NCBI RefSeq assembly: GCF_031191185.1
Contig: NZ_CP133465.1
Coordinates: forward strand, 1,050,001-1,114,000
Source of the DNA: Prevotella nigrescens
GTDB taxonomy: Bacteria; Bacteroidota; Bacteroidia; Bacteroidales; Bacteroidaceae
Direction of reading: 5' to 3'
DNA: 64,000 bases
In this document: positions 27,114-36,943 of the stretch, in pieces
How the letters are laid out: the number at the start of each line of letters is the position of its first letter
Position numbering within the stretch: position 1 is the first letter of the stretch
The notes under the pieces: model-generated
What the model was told of the DNA's origin: nothing
Database searches by the model: none
The model's input: the letters and a program-made list of their open reading frames with translations, nothing else
Made by a program: the position numbers and the translations under genes

Positions 27114-27866
27114 CTACAAATTCAGTTCAACCTCGACAGGGCAGTGGTCGCTACCATACACTTCCGTGTGTATTTTAGCATCGACAAGCTGCTCGCGCAA
27201 ACGGTTCGACAACAAGAAATAGTCGATGCGCCACCCTGCATTCTTCTCTCTTGCCTTGAAACGGTACGACCACCACGAATAGGTAACCTGCTCTGGGTAA
27301 AGTGTTCGGAAACTGTCGATGAAGCCGTTGCCAAGAAACTGCGTCATCTTTGCTCTTTCCTCATCGGAGAAACCTGCATTCTTGCGGTTTGTCTTAGGGT
27401 TCTTTAAGTCGATTTCCTCGTGTGCAACATTCAAGTCGCCGCACACTATTACAGGCTTTTTCTCGTCCAATCGTTTCACGTATGCTTGGAAGTCGTCTTC
27501 CCATTGCATTCTGTAATCCAACCGTTTCAAACCATCTTGCGCGTTGGGAGTGTAGCACGTAACGAGGTAGAACTTCTCCATTTCGAGCGTAATAACCCTG
27601 CCTTCGTGGTCGTGTTCATCTATTCCTAATCCATAAGAAACACTCAAAGGCTTGTGCTTCGTGAAGATTGCCGTGCCCGAATAACCTTTCTTGTCGGCAT
27701 AATTCCAGTACGACTCGTAACCGTCGAAGGCTATATCGAGTTGTCCTGCCTGCATCTTTGTTTCCTGCAAGCAAAAGAAATCTGCATCAATCTCTGCAAA
27801 ACTTTCTTTGAATCCCTTTGTAACACAAGCCCGAAGACCGTTTACATTCCATGAGATAAACTTCAT
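27114..27866 (-). CDS. xth: Exodeoxyribonuclease III
   Basis: Base-excision repair nuclease of the AP endonuclease family. The 250 residues contain [29 protein letters not shown] and the catalytic [10 protein letters not shown] at the C-terminus. Length is typical. It is first in a three-gene operon with the SGNH and MBOAT genes, a functionally unrelated pair, so the link is probably only shared transcription. Confidence 0.95.
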   Translation of the reverse strand: MKFISWNVNGLRACVTKGFKESFAEIDADFFCLQETKMQAGQLDIAFDGYESYWNYADKKGYSGTAIFTKHKPLSVSYGLGIDEHDHEGRVITLEMEKFYLVTCYTPNAQDGLKRLDYRMQWEDDFQAYVKRLDEKKPVIVCGDLNVAHEEIDLKNPKTNRKNAGFSDEERAKMTQFLGNGFIDSFRTLYPEQVTYSWWSYRFKAREKNAGWRIDYFLLSNRLREQLVDAKIHTEVYGSDHCPVEVELNL

Positions 27867-27926
27867 ATTCGTAGTGTTTCTTTTGTTTTTATTCTGTTTG
27901 GATTGCCCTCTCAGGCTACCATTCCT

Positions 27927-28520
27927 TTATATTCGCATTGTATCAGAATGCACAAGATTCATAAATTCCTCACGCGTTTTCGCCTGATTGAATGCTCCGC
28001 TGAACGCACTTGTTGTTGTAATAGAGTTTTGTTTCTCTATGCCACGCATCTGCATACACATGTGTTTCGCCTCTACCACTACCATTGTGCCGAGCGGGTG
28101 TAATGTATCTTGTATGCAATCCTTAATCTGTTGTGTCAATCTTTCTTGCACTTGCAGACGATGACTGAATATATCTACCACGCGTGCAACCTTGCTCAAG
28201 CCTGTAATATATCCGTTGGGAATGTATGCAACGTGCGCTTTGCCATAGAAAGGCAGCATGTGGTGTTCGCACATAGAGAAGAAATCAATGTCTTTTACTA
28301 TTACCATCTGGTCGTATTTTTCAGCAAACAGTGCATCGGTAAGCACTTTGTGTGGGTCTTGTGTATAGCCTCGTGTCAGCACTTGCATTGCTTTTGCCAC
28401 ACGCATAGGCGTCTTTTCAAGTCCTTCTCTGTTGGGGTCTTCTCCTAAAAGTTGCAATACGTGTCGGTAATGTCCTGCGAGTTCGTCGAGACCTTCGCGG
28501 AATTCTATATTTAATGTCAT
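27927..28520 (-). CDS. folE: GTP cyclohydrolase I
   Basis: Converts GTP to dihydroneopterin triphosphate, the first step of folate synthesis. The 197 residues show [12 protein letters not shown] with the zinc Cys and His near residue 85, and [20 protein letters not shown]. The zinc-dependent class IA type is indicated. It follows the SPOR gene on the same strand, but array D separates them, so it may have its own promoter. Confidence 0.96.
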   Translation of the reverse strand: MTLNIEFREGLDELAGHYRHVLQLLGEDPNREGLEKTPMRVAKAMQVLTRGYTQDPHKVLTDALFAEKYDQMVIVKDIDFFSMCEHHMLPFYGKAHVAYIPNGYITGLSKVARVVDIFSHRLQVQERLTQQIKDCIQDTLHPLGTMVVVEAKHMCMQMRGIEKQNSITTTSAFSGAFNQAKTREEFMNLVHSDTMRI

Positions 28521-28569
28521 TGTTGTTCTTGATAAATCTTATAAAACTATCTTATAATAATGTTTGTTC

Positions 28570-28741
28570 TGTCATTTAAGACGAACTTATCCGATTGGTG
28601 AAACCTATTCATTCGTCGGTTAAGGCTTATTCAACTGTCTGATGAAAGCTGCCCTCTCGTCTGATAAAATAAAATCAGTCGACTGATTTTTAAAATTGGT
28701 CGACTGTTTTTTCCAAATTAGTCGACTGATTTAAAGTGCCC
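28570..28741. repeat. About 22-bp-period tandem array D (class IV, GTCGACTG core)
   Basis: Eight units begin near 28570, 28592, 28614, 28636, 28658, 28677, 28698 and 28720; six are 22 bp and two are 19 and 21 bp. Each starts with a form of NGTCNGACTG (GTCGACTG in three, GTCTGAT or GTCGGTT in others), and most end AT-rich. GTCGACTG includes a SalI-type palindrome. The array fills most of the gap between the SPOR gene and folE. Confidence 0.7.
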
Positions 28742-28766
28742 GTTCGGCAATTGAGAATGAAGCAGA

Positions 28767-29432
28767 TTAGTAATCCATTCCGTATGCATCGCCAAGCACT
28801 TCAGTTGTTTCTATCGTTACCATCGTTCTGATAATGTTGGCATGGGTAAATCCTTCCTTCTTCAACTTCCTCATTACTTTCTGCGCCTGTTCGTAGTTTG
28901 TGAAGTTTCCTACTTGACACATCCAGCGAGGAGAATAGAAATGAACGTATATGGGCTCTGTTTGTAATATCTGTTTAGCCTTCTGTCCCCATCTTTCAGC
29001 TTCCTTTCGGGCTTCTCTTGTATTGCCTCCTGAATAAGCCAACACGCGAAATCCCCTTACTTTCCTTACACCTTTTGCCACACGTTTCGTTACCGTCTGC
29101 CTGATTGTAGTACCATCAGTGGGGTCGATAAGTGGGCGGCGAACCTTCTTTCGTACAAGTTTCGTACGCGTAGACGCAGTGCGCGGTGCCGGAGATGGTG
29201 TCGGTGCTTCGATACGAGGCTCTACTCGTGGAAGAACTGCCGAAGGTACAGTTAGTTTTTTCACCGCTCCTTGTGGCTGCGGTTGTGGTTTCTTCTTGTT
29301 CGCTTTAGTATTTTTCTTTCCGTTCACCAACGCGTCAATATCCTCACTCTGCGTTACAGTGACAGTACCTTGTGCACCAACAGCCAGACAGCTAAGGAGT
29401 GCGACGACCAATATGGTAAGGAATTTCTTCAT
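28767..29432 (-). CDS. SPOR domain-containing exported protein
   Basis: A 221-residue protein with a signal peptide (MKKFLTILVVALLSCLAVGA). A Lys/Pro/Arg-rich central region leads to a C-terminal SPOR domain from about residue 135 (FRVLAYSGGNTREARKEAE, then VGNFTNYEQAQKVMRKLKK). SPOR domains bind denuded peptidoglycan at division sites. The start at the signal peptide is preferred over one 12 codons upstream. Its place between tpiA and folE is a conserved Bacteroidetes order. Confidence 0.88.
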   Translation of the reverse strand: MKKFLTILVVALLSCLAVGAQGTVTVTQSEDIDALVNGKKNTKANKKKPQPQPQGAVKKLTVPSAVLPRVEPRIEAPTPSPAPRTASTRTKLVRKKVRRPLIDPTDGTTIRQTVTKRVAKGVRKVRGFRVLAYSGGNTREARKEAERWGQKAKQILQTEPIYVHFYSPRWMCQVGNFTNYEQAQKVMRKLKKEGFTHANIIRTMVTIETTEVLGDAYGMDY

Positions 29433-29447
29433 TTTTCTTGTTTTTAT

Positions 29448-29498
29448 AAAGTCCCCAAGAGCTGCCACCGCTTACGGTTAGCAGCTCGCAGGACTTTT
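29448..29498 (-). terminator. Terminator after the tpiA fusion gene
   Basis: AAAGTCC, GAGCTGC, GCAGCTC and GGACTTT form a two-part stem with small internal loops, 14 bp after the stop. A TTTATAAAAA tract follows on the minus strand, just before the SPOR start. Confidence 0.55.
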
Positions 29499-29511
29499 CG
29501 TTTATTTGTTT

Positions 29512-31632
29512 TTACTTCTTCCAAGCGTCGATGATACCCTTGAAATCGGCAGCTTTCAACGAAGCACCACCTATCAAACCACCATCAATATTAGGCTTTG
29601 AGAATAATTCAGGTGCATTGCTTGCCTTGCAGCTACCACCATAAAGAATGCTTGTATCTTCGGCAGCCTCTTTGCCATACTTCTCTGCTACGATAGAACG
29701 AATGTATGCAAGTATTTCCTCTGCTTGGTCAGATGTTGCAGTCTTTCCTGTTCCGATAGCCCAGATTGGCTCGTAAGCAAGGATAATGTTCTTCCAAGCC
29801 TCTGCGCCAAGATGGAAAACAGAACCTTCGAGTTCAGCCTTCACCACCTCGTTCTGCTTGTTTGCCTCACGCTCTTCCAATGTTTCGCCACAGCAGAAAA
29901 TAACCTTCAAGCCGTTTGCGAGTGCCAATTCTACCTTTTCTTTCAATATTTCGGCTGTTTCGCCATAGTATTGACGGCGTTCAGAGTGTCCGAGAATAAC
30001 ATATTCAGCACCTGTACTCTTCACCATTGCAGCAGAAACCTCACCTGTGTAGGCACCTTTTTCCTTGTTGGCACAGTCTTCTGCACCAAGCTTTACCAAG
30101 TCCTTGTCCAACACGTTGGCAACGCTTGCCAAGTGAATAAAAGGAGTGCAGATTACAACATCGCAGTTAGGCTTGTCTGCCTTCAAAGCGTTATTGATTT
30201 CTGTTGCTAATGCAACACCTTCTTGCAGGGTTTCGTTCATCTTCCAGTTACCTGCTACAATTTTCTTTCTCATATTTCTTTTACGTTTTAAAAGTTGATA
30301 AAGTTTCCTTTTCTGTTCATTCTTTACGAGCCATTGCTCCTTTTCCTTAATCCACTGCTCGCGCTTCTTCACCCATTTTGTCCACGCCCAGAAGCGGTCG
30401 GCAATAATGAGCAACACGAGTGGCAGCAAGTAGCAAAGCACTATTGTCAGTATTTTCTTCCACGTACTGCTTTCAGGTTCGTGCCCGATGGTGAGCAGCG
30501 ACAAAGGTGCGTTCAATTCTTCCACCTTTGGAATGTCGTTGTGGTTCCACTTGTTTATTATCGTTCCCTTGTACAGCAACACGAGTCCGGGGTTGCTTCT
30601 TATCACGGTTTTCAGCGTCGTACCGTCGGTAGTGTAGAATGGATATTCCGCCCCCGTTATGTCGCGCCAGTGCTTTATGCCCTTCTCGGTGCTCGATGTC
30701 AAGCCGTAGAAAGCATAGCCGTTTTCCTTTGCATATTCGTATATGCCTTCAATATCGCCGAAATTCCTATCTTGTGCTACTTCGAGCAAGGGAGAAACCA
30801 GCAGGAATGTATATCCATCTTTGCTCAATATCTGTTCGGTAAGGTCTTCCCCTGTTTTTTCGTCCGTGATGGAAAAGTCGTGAATGGGTGGTTCGTATCC
30901 TTTCTCTACGACCTCTTGCTTTGTGTCTACAAACACCCATGTGCTGTCGTTGTAGGGATAATTGTTTTCGTTGAACTCTTTCTGAACCCCATTCTTGGTA
31001 CAAATAAATGTTGTTTTATATTTGGTTTGCTTCGCACCTTTGGGTATCTGCATTCCTTTCAGAATGTTCTGACCGATATAATAAGGACGAAAATCGAACA
31101 AAGGTAAATGGTAAAGACTTAACAATGATACTACAACAATGAATATCATCGTGAAGTAAGTAGCTATCCACTGGTTGGTTTTCGAGATGAAACGAACTTG
31201 ATAGAGTGGCCACCGCATAACGACAACAACCGCAGCGAGCAGCACCAAATTCTTCGCAAAGGTCTGACTGTTTGTCAGATGTATGGCATCGCCAAAGCAA
31301 CCGCAGTCTTGAACAGGATTGCTTATGGTGAGCCAGAGCGTTATCAGTGTCATTCCGAGCATCAGCACGAACGACAATTTACTTACCAGACGGCGGCGGA
31401 TTGCCAACAGAAGTAATATTCCGATTGTGAATTCGGCACCCGAAAGCGAGATGGACATCATGAGCTGCACCCAGTCCGGTATCTTTCCTGCCATGCCCAG
31501 TGCCGTCAGGTAGTCGCCTATCTTGTATTGTGAGCCGAGTGGATCTATTGCTTTTACGAAGCCCGAAAAGATAAATGTCAGGGCAAGCAGGAACCGGCAG
31601 ATATTTACTAATGTTGATTTTAGTTTACTCAT
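29512..31632 (-). CDS. tpiA: DoxX/thioredoxin-like membrane protein fused to triosephosphate isomerase
   Basis: One uninterrupted 706-codon frame. Residues 1-453 match the BT_3928-type protein: a DoxX-like four-helix membrane domain ([32 protein letters not shown]), a thioredoxin-like periplasmic region, a further membrane helix near 405-425, then a basic helical linker. Residues 454-706 are a complete triosephosphate isomerase with NWKMN, GHSERR and [11 protein letters not shown]. Elsewhere these are, to my knowledge, neighbouring separate genes. The isomerase could still start at its own ATG (30273), which has no strong ribosome site. The positive-inside linker would place the isomerase in the cytosol. 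A lost stop codon is the likely origin. Confidence 0.88.
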   Translation of the reverse strand: MSKLKSTLVNICRFLLALTFIFSGFVKAIDPLGSQYKIGDYLTALGMAGKIPDWVQLMMSISLSGAEFTIGILLLLAIRRRLVSKLSFVLMLGMTLITLWLTISNPVQDCGCFGDAIHLTNSQTFAKNLVLLAAVVVVMRWPLYQVRFISKTNQWIATYFTMIFIVVVSLLSLYHLPLFDFRPYYIGQNILKGMQIPKGAKQTKYKTTFICTKNGVQKEFNENNYPYNDSTWVFVDTKQEVVEKGYEPPIHDFSITDEKTGEDLTEQILSKDGYTFLLVSPLLEVAQDRNFGDIEGIYEYAKENGYAFYGLTSSTEKGIKHWRDITGAEYPFYTTDGTTLKTVIRSNPGLVLLYKGTIINKWNHNDIPKVEELNAPLSLLTIGHEPESSTWKKILTIVLCYLLPLVLLIIADRFWAWTKWVKKREQWIKEKEQWLVKNEQKRKLYQLLKRKRNMRKKIVAGNWKMNETLQEGVALATEINNALKADKPNCDVVICTPFIHLASVANVLDKDLVKLGAEDCANKEKGAYTGEVSAAMVKSTGAEYVILGHSERRQYYGETAEILKEKVELALANGLKVIFCCGETLEEREANKQNEVVKAELEGSVFHLGAEAWKNIILAYEPIWAIGTGKTATSDQAEEILAYIRSIVAEKYGKEAAEDTSILYGGSCKASNAPELFSKPNIDGGLIGGASLKAADFKGIIDAWKK

Positions 31633-32176
31633 TACTTAGTTTTATAGCTCCAAACACTGCATAGATAATAATGTCCATATAGTTTGCGTCGATGCCTTCG
31701 CTCGCCAATGTTGCACCTTTTATATTCTCTATTTCCTTCACGCGTTCTATTTTCGTGAGGATAAAGTCGGTGTAGCTGCTCACGCGCATATCGCGCCATG
31801 CCTCTCCGTAGTCGTGGTTCTTCTTCAGCATTAGTTCGTAAGTAGCCTTTTCGTATTGTTCGTAGAGCGCAGTAGCCTCTTCCGGAGTAATGTCCACTGT
31901 GTCTGCGAATGGGTGTGCAAGTTGTATCAAACCAATTATTCCGTAGTTGATGAGGGCGATGAACTCTCCCCTGACACTTTCGCCCACGTGGTTTTCGCCT
32001 GTTATTTCTATCGAACGAATGCGCTTTGCTTTTATAAAGAGCTGGTCGGTAAGCGACGATGGGCGCAGTATTCGCCACGAAGCACCATAGTCGTGCAGCT
32101 TCTTCGAGAAGAGCGACTTGCATTCGCTCAGAACTTCTTTAAATTCTTGCTTGGTCTTTGCTATCTGTTCCGGCAT
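31625..32176 (-). CDS. DUF1599 domain protein
   Basis: A 183-residue soluble protein built of two related halves: [18 protein letters not shown] near residue 25 and [18 protein letters not shown] near 118. Both halves are followed by a basic helix ending in RIRSIE or RVKEIE. The family is common in Bacteroidetes and may relate to MazG/dUTPase-like all-alpha folds, but its function is not known. Its stop overlaps the start of the DoxX-tpiA frame by 8 bp, so the two are co-transcribed. A good promoter lies upstream. Confidence 0.85.
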   Translation of the reverse strand: MPEQIAKTKQEFKEVLSECKSLFSKKLHDYGASWRILRPSSLTDQLFIKAKRIRSIEITGENHVGESVRGEFIALINYGIIGLIQLAHPFADTVDITPEEATALYEQYEKATYELMLKKNHDYGEAWRDMRVSSYTDFILTKIERVKEIENIKGATLASEGIDANYMDIIIYAVFGAIKLSNE

Positions 32177-32198
32177 AGTGGATATTTTATTTACAATG

Positions 32199-32229
32199 CA
32201 AAAATACTGAAAATATACGAACTAACAAA
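32199..32229 (-). promoter_or_regulatory. Promoter of the DUF1599-tpiA operon
   Basis: On the minus strand, TTTG (32229-32226), a 19-bp spacer and TATTTTTG (32206-32199): a close match to the Bacteroidetes promoter, 22 bp before the start codon. Confidence 0.75.
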
Positions 32230-32412
32230 ATCATTTATATAATATATGTATACGAACAAGTTTTTGGATCTACGGTTATTGCGTACTGCCATTGTTGTAT
32301 CTAAGTAGCCTTTAAACTATAAAAAGGAAGTAGAACAATAGCGGAACAGCAGTTTTAGTATGTATGCGCAACATTTCTTTCGGGTTCTCGCCTTATTTTC
32401 TCTATGGTTTCA

Positions 32413-32544
32413 TATTATTTTTATACACACTAAATAGTAGTACTTAAGTTTAAGTATGTTTGTATTTAATATTAAGTATAATAATTTTTAAATTTAAGTA
32501 TAATTGTATTTAATTTTAAGTACTGCTATTTGACGCCTATAAAA
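32413..32544. repeat. 22-bp-period tandem array G (class III, TTAAGTA)
   Basis: Six units of exactly 22 bp begin at 32413, 32435, 32457, 32479, 32501 and 32523. Four of them end in TTTAAGTA, ATTAAGTA or TTTTAAGTA. It lies in the 615-bp divergent gap (32177-32791) between the DUF1599 promoter and the mutase promoter. The remainder of the gap shows only the two promoters. Confidence 0.85.
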
Positions 32545-32702
32545 ATATGATTAAACTGTGGTTGAAATACCATTTAAACGGCTTCTGAATTATGAATATC
32601 TATTCTATCGCATTTTTCTTACCGATAATGGGCTATTGATAAGAATTTATAGCTATTCCAAAAGATAAGCCAATAGGGACTGTCTAATATAGAAAAAAGC
32701 TG

Positions 32703-32710
32703 TACCTTTG
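32703..32710 (+). promoter_or_regulatory. Promoter -7 element of the hexose phosphate mutase gene
   Basis: TACCTTTG, 82 bp before the chosen start. A longer reading with a start at 32708 would begin inside this element, which argues against it. Confidence 0.5.
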
Positions 32711-32791
32711 CGTTCAGAATACGTAAAAGCAGGTTGCCTTGCGTGTTATTTACACCTTATTATATATAAAGAACTATCAAAAAGAAACCAA

Positions 32792-34276
32792 ATGGACTGG
32801 AAAAAACTGCAGAACGGCTCGGATATAAGAGGCGTGGCACTCGAAGGAATTGAAGGCGAAAGCGTAAACCTCACCAACGAAGTAACAACTGCTTTGGCAC
32901 AAGCATTTGTAGCTTGGCTGGGCGAAAAGAATGGAAAGACGGCGCAAACCATTGCCGTAGGCAGCGATTCTCGCATTTCCAGTCCTACACTCCTACAAGC
33001 CTTTGCCAATGGTGCAGCTGCTGTTGGTGCAACGGTGCTTAGCTTTGGTATGGCATCTACGCCAGCAATGTTTATGGCAACGGTAGATGAGCAGCTCAAT
33101 GCCGACGGTGCAGTTATGATTACAGCAAGCCATTTGCCTTGGAACAGAAATGGACTGAAGTTCTTTACAGCAAAAGGCGGATTGGAAAAGACAGACATTG
33201 CGCGCATCTTGGAGCTTGCACCGCAGTTTATGGGTGCTGAAAAGAAAGGCAATGGCGAGGTGAAAGCCATTGATTTTATGGCAACCTACTGCGACATACT
33301 TGCCAACTATATTCGCCGTGGCGTGAACAACGGCGACCAACCGCTGAAGGGTATGCGTATCATCGTAGATGCAGGCAATGGCGCAGGCGGCTTTTTTGCC
33401 ACCAACGTGTTGAAGCCATTGGGAGCAGACACTACGGGAAGCCAGTTCCTTGAGCCTGACGGGTACTTCCCCAACCATATTCCTAACCCTGAGAACAAAG
33501 AGGCAATGGCTTCTATTTGCAAAGCCGTTGTAGACAATAAAGCCGATTTAGGCATTATCTTCGATACCGATGTAGACCGTTCTGCCATTGTAGACAGAAC
33601 AGGAAAATCCATCAACCGCAACGCACTCATTGCGTTAATAGCAGCCGTAATATTGCGCGAGCACCCCGAAAGCACCATCGTTACCGACTCGGTAACGTCC
33701 GATGGCTTGGCAAAGTTTATTGCCGACCGCAACGGAAAGCATTATCGTTTCCGCCGTGGCTACAAGAACGTCATCAACGAGTCGCTCCGTTTGAATGAAA
33801 ACGGCGAGGAATCGTGGCTTGCAATCGAAACATCGGGACACGCTGCACTGCGCGAAAACTACTTCTTGGACGATGGAGCGTATCTTGTGGCAAAGCTAAT
33901 TATAGAAGCAGCTTGCCTGCGCAAGGAGGGAAAAGAACTCCAAGACCTTATCGCCGACCTTCAGCAACCTGCCGAAAGTAAGGAAATACGCTTTAAAATC
34001 GACACCGACGACTTTAAAACCTATGGCGAACAGGTGTTGGAACACACCAAGGCGGCAGCCGAAAAAGAACACGATTGGCAGCTGGTAGCACCCAACTACG
34101 AAGGTGTGCGCATCGCTTGCACGGACGAAAAAGAACAAGGTTGGTTCTTGCTTCGCCAATCGCTGCACGACCCAGTGCTGCCTTTGAACATCGAGTCGAA
34201 CGTTGAAGGCGGCGTCAGTCGTATCACCGACCGAGTTCTTGCTTTACTTTCCGACTTTAAAGCATTGAAGCAGTAA
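32792..34276 (+). CDS. Phosphomannomutase/phosphoglucomutase family protein
   Basis: A 494-residue cytosolic mutase that moves phosphate between C1 and C6 of a hexose phosphate. It has ITASHLPWNRNG near residue 110 with the phosphoserine, the metal loop DTDVDRS near 262, RRGYKNVINES, and the sugar-binding ETSGH near 342. The hexose (mannose, glucose or glucosamine) cannot be fixed from sequence; the family is the plant-like type common in Bacteroidetes. The GNAT gene follows 8 bp later. Confidence 0.88.
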   Translation: MDWKKLQNGSDIRGVALEGIEGESVNLTNEVTTALAQAFVAWLGEKNGKTAQTIAVGSDSRISSPTLLQAFANGAAAVGATVLSFGMASTPAMFMATVDEQLNADGAVMITASHLPWNRNGLKFFTAKGGLEKTDIARILELAPQFMGAEKKGNGEVKAIDFMATYCDILANYIRRGVNNGDQPLKGMRIIVDAGNGAGGFFATNVLKPLGADTTGSQFLEPDGYFPNHIPNPENKEAMASICKAVVDNKADLGIIFDTDVDRSAIVDRTGKSINRNALIALIAAVILREHPESTIVTDSVTSDGLAKFIADRNGKHYRFRRGYKNVINESLRLNENGEESWLAIETSGHAALRENYFLDDGAYLVAKLIIEAACLRKEGKELQDLIADLQQPAESKEIRFKIDTDDFKTYGEQVLEHTKAAAEKEHDWQLVAPNYEGVRIACTDEKEQGWFLLRQSLHDPVLPLNIESNVEGGVSRITDRVLALLSDFKALKQ

Positions 34277-34284
34277 CATACGAA

Positions 34285-34857
34285 ATGGAGGTAAAAATAG
34301 TTTCAGCACGCCTTGAGCAGTCAGCCGTCATAGCCGAAATGATAATGGAAGCTATGAACCACGAATGCTGCCAATGGTTTGCAGGACCGCAACATACGTT
34401 AGACGACTTTTTCAATCTTATGAAAAAGCTCGTCGAACGTACCGATTCGCAATATTCTTACCTTAACACCCTCGTTGCCACTACGCCCGAAAACAAAGTC
34501 GTTGGCGTATGTGTCAGCTACGACGGAGGCTTGCTTCGCACGCTCCGTAAGGCGTTTATAGATGGTGCAAATGTGGCTTTCGGCCGCGATTTCTCCGATA
34601 TTCCCGACGAAACATCGGCAGGCGAACTTTATATAGACTCACTTTGCGTGGCAAAAGAACATCGTGGCAACGGCATCGCCAAGCAGCTTCTGCGTGCAAC
34701 CATAGAGAAGGGAAAGCGCATGAACCTACCCTCGGGACTGTTGGTAGACACGAACAACCCACAGGCAGAAGTGCTTTACAAAACAGTAGGCTTTGTTTAT
34801 AAAGACGATAACCAATGGGGCGGCCACGCTATGCGCCACTTGGTACATTCGATATAG
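34285..34857 (+). CDS. GNAT family N-acetyltransferase
   Basis: A 190-residue acetyl-CoA-dependent transferase. The central block DSLCVAKEHRGNGIAKQLL near residues 115-135 is the acetyl-CoA binding motif A, and LLVDTNNPQAEVLYKTVGF is motif B. The acceptor is unknown. It lies 8 bp after the hexose phosphate mutase gene and 34 bp before the TonB receptor gene, so all of these are likely in one transcript. Confidence 0.87.
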   Translation: MEVKIVSARLEQSAVIAEMIMEAMNHECCQWFAGPQHTLDDFFNLMKKLVERTDSQYSYLNTLVATTPENKVVGVCVSYDGGLLRTLRKAFIDGANVAFGRDFSDIPDETSAGELYIDSLCVAKEHRGNGIAKQLLRATIEKGKRMNLPSGLLVDTNNPQAEVLYKTVGFVYKDDNQWGGHAMRHLVHSI

Positions 34858-34891
34858 GGATTTATGTGTAATAAAGAAGTTTTCAGCTGTC

Positions 34892-36925
34892 ATGAAATCA
34901 TTGTTATTAATACTATTTTCTGCCCTTGCAGTGAGCGCAAAAGCGCAAAATTCACAGCAGGATTCTATCCATACCATTAAGGAAGTAGTGATTACGGCAC
35001 GGCTCACGCAGCGAGAAATAGTGTCGGCACAAAGTTTGGAGGGAGCAGAACTGCAGCGACTAAACAGTCAATCCGTAGCCGATGCCCTGCGTTACTTCTC
35101 GGGCATACAGCTGAAAGACTATGGCGGAGTGGGTGGAATCAAGACCGTGGACATTCGTAGTATGGGTACGCACCACTTGGGAATATTCTACGACGGCATA
35201 GAACTTGGCAATGCGCAGAACGGACAGATAGACCTTGGACAGTTTTCGCTCGACAACATCGAGGAAATATCGCTTTACAATGGACAGAAAAGTGCCATTT
35301 TTCAGCCTGCTTCCGACTTCGGCAATGCTGGCAGTGTGTATATCCGAACACGCAAACCCCGTTTTTTCAATGGCAAGAACTACAACCTAAAGCTGAAAGC
35401 CAAGTATGGCTCGAGCGACCTCGTGCGCCTTTCTGCCTTATGGGAACAGCACATTCTGCCTACTGTTTCGACTTCGCTGAATGCAGAACACCTTACTTCG
35501 AGCGGCAAATACAAGTTCAATTACCGCCGTGTAACGCCCAATGGAGAAGTTGCTTACGATACAACGGCAATACGCCAGAACGGCGATATACGCGCCGACC
35601 GTATCGATTTCAATGTAAACGGTATCTTGGAGCGTGGCTATTGGAACACAAAAGTTTACTTCTACAATAGCCAACGCGGCATTCCCGGTGCTATTGTGAA
35701 CAACGTTTGGCGCAGAGGCGAACGGCAAGGCGACCTCAATTTCTTTGTTCAAAATCGTTTTCAAAAAGACATAAGCGACCGTTTTTCAACGCAATGGTTG
35801 GCTAAATATGCCTTTTATCGCACACATTACGTAAACAAAGATACCACACAGCTGCCTGCCGACAACCGTTTCTGGCAGCAAGAGTTCTACCTTTCTACTG
35901 CCAATGCCTACGAAATATTGCCCAACTGGAGTGCTTCTGTGAGCTACGACTTCCGTTGGAACAAGCTCAATGCCGATACTTATCGATTCGTTTTCCCCAC
36001 TCGCTATTCAAATTTGATTAGTTTTGCCACCGCTTTCGAGACTCGTTTCCTGCGTGTGCAAGGTTCCGTATTGGCATCGTTCATACACGATAAGCTCCAC
36101 CCCAAGACCCGTTTAATGGACGGAATGAAAGCAAGGGACAACATAACAAAGTTCACTCCCGCACTGTTCATAGACTTCCCATTGGTCGATAAATATGCGA
36201 ATGGCGCAACAACCAAGTTCTCTGTGCGCACTTTTGCTAAGCGCAGCTTCCGCATGCCTACGTTCAACGACCTTTATTACACCGATTTGGGCAACTCAAA
36301 CCTAAAGCCAGAGAGTGCGACACAGTACGATTTAGGTATGGTTTTCCACAAACAGTACAACCAAGGCTTTGTTCGGAACTTGTATTTTCAAGCCGATGGC
36401 TACTATAACACCATACACGATAAAATCATAGCGTACCCCAAAGGACAGCAATTCCGATGGACGATGCTCAATCTTGGGCGTGTTCACATTACGGGAGTAG
36501 ACGTTATGGGCTCGATAGCGTTACAACCGCTCAGCGATTTCTTGATTACGGCACGCCTGCAATACACTTACCAAGACGCACGCGACGTTACCGACGCTTC
36601 CGACACGTTCTTCAAGCACCAAATTCCGTATATTCCGTACAACAGCGGCTCTGCTATCGTGAACCTTGCTTACCGCAATTGGACGCTCAACTACAGCTTT
36701 ATCTATTCGGGTAAACGCTATAACCAGCAAGAAAACATACCGAACAACTATATGCAACCGTGGTACACGAGCGACGTAAGTCTGCAATACGACTTCAAAA
36801 TCTTCGGTACAAAGTGCAGGACGATGTTGGAAATAAACAATATTCTTGACCAAAAGTACGACGTTATCCTCAATTATCCAATGCCAGGCATCAACGGCGT
36901 GGTTGGATTACAAGTAGAACTATAA
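34892..36925 (+). CDS. TonB-dependent outer-membrane receptor, BtuB-like
   Basis: The 677-residue protein begins with a signal peptide (MKSLLLILFSALAVSAKAQ). A plug domain follows (SQSVADALRYFSGIQLKDYG, then VDIRSMGTHHLGIFYDGIE), and then a 22-strand barrel ending in an aromatic C-terminal segment (GVVGLQVEL). It has no carboxypeptidase-like N-terminal extension, unlike SusC. Short receptors of this type followed by a beta-propeller lipoprotein are the layout of Bacteroides vitamin B12 (BtuB-BtuG) loci. The start at the signal peptide is chosen over one 33 codons earlier. Confidence 0.88.
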   Translation: MKSLLLILFSALAVSAKAQNSQQDSIHTIKEVVITARLTQREIVSAQSLEGAELQRLNSQSVADALRYFSGIQLKDYGGVGGIKTVDIRSMGTHHLGIFYDGIELGNAQNGQIDLGQFSLDNIEEISLYNGQKSAIFQPASDFGNAGSVYIRTRKPRFFNGKNYNLKLKAKYGSSDLVRLSALWEQHILPTVSTSLNAEHLTSSGKYKFNYRRVTPNGEVAYDTTAIRQNGDIRADRIDFNVNGILERGYWNTKVYFYNSQRGIPGAIVNNVWRRGERQGDLNFFVQNRFQKDISDRFSTQWLAKYAFYRTHYVNKDTTQLPADNRFWQQEFYLSTANAYEILPNWSASVSYDFRWNKLNADTYRFVFPTRYSNLISFATAFETRFLRVQGSVLASFIHDKLHPKTRLMDGMKARDNITKFTPALFIDFPLVDKYANGATTKFSVRTFAKRSFRMPTFNDLYYTDLGNSNLKPESATQYDLGMVFHKQYNQGFVRNLYFQADGYYNTIHDKIIAYPKGQQFRWTMLNLGRVHITGVDVMGSIALQPLSDFLITARLQYTYQDARDVTDASDTFFKHQIPYIPYNSGSAIVNLAYRNWTLNYSFIYSGKRYNQQENIPNNYMQPWYTSDVSLQYDFKIFGTKCRTMLEINNILDQKYDVILNYPMPGINGVVGLQVEL

Positions 36926-36943
36926 CAAAACGAACAGACTACG

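Noticed and set aside
32177..34900. Cobalamin riboswitch for the receptor operon
   Set aside because: No B12-box-like sequence or room for the fold was seen by eye; recorded as an open test in the findings.
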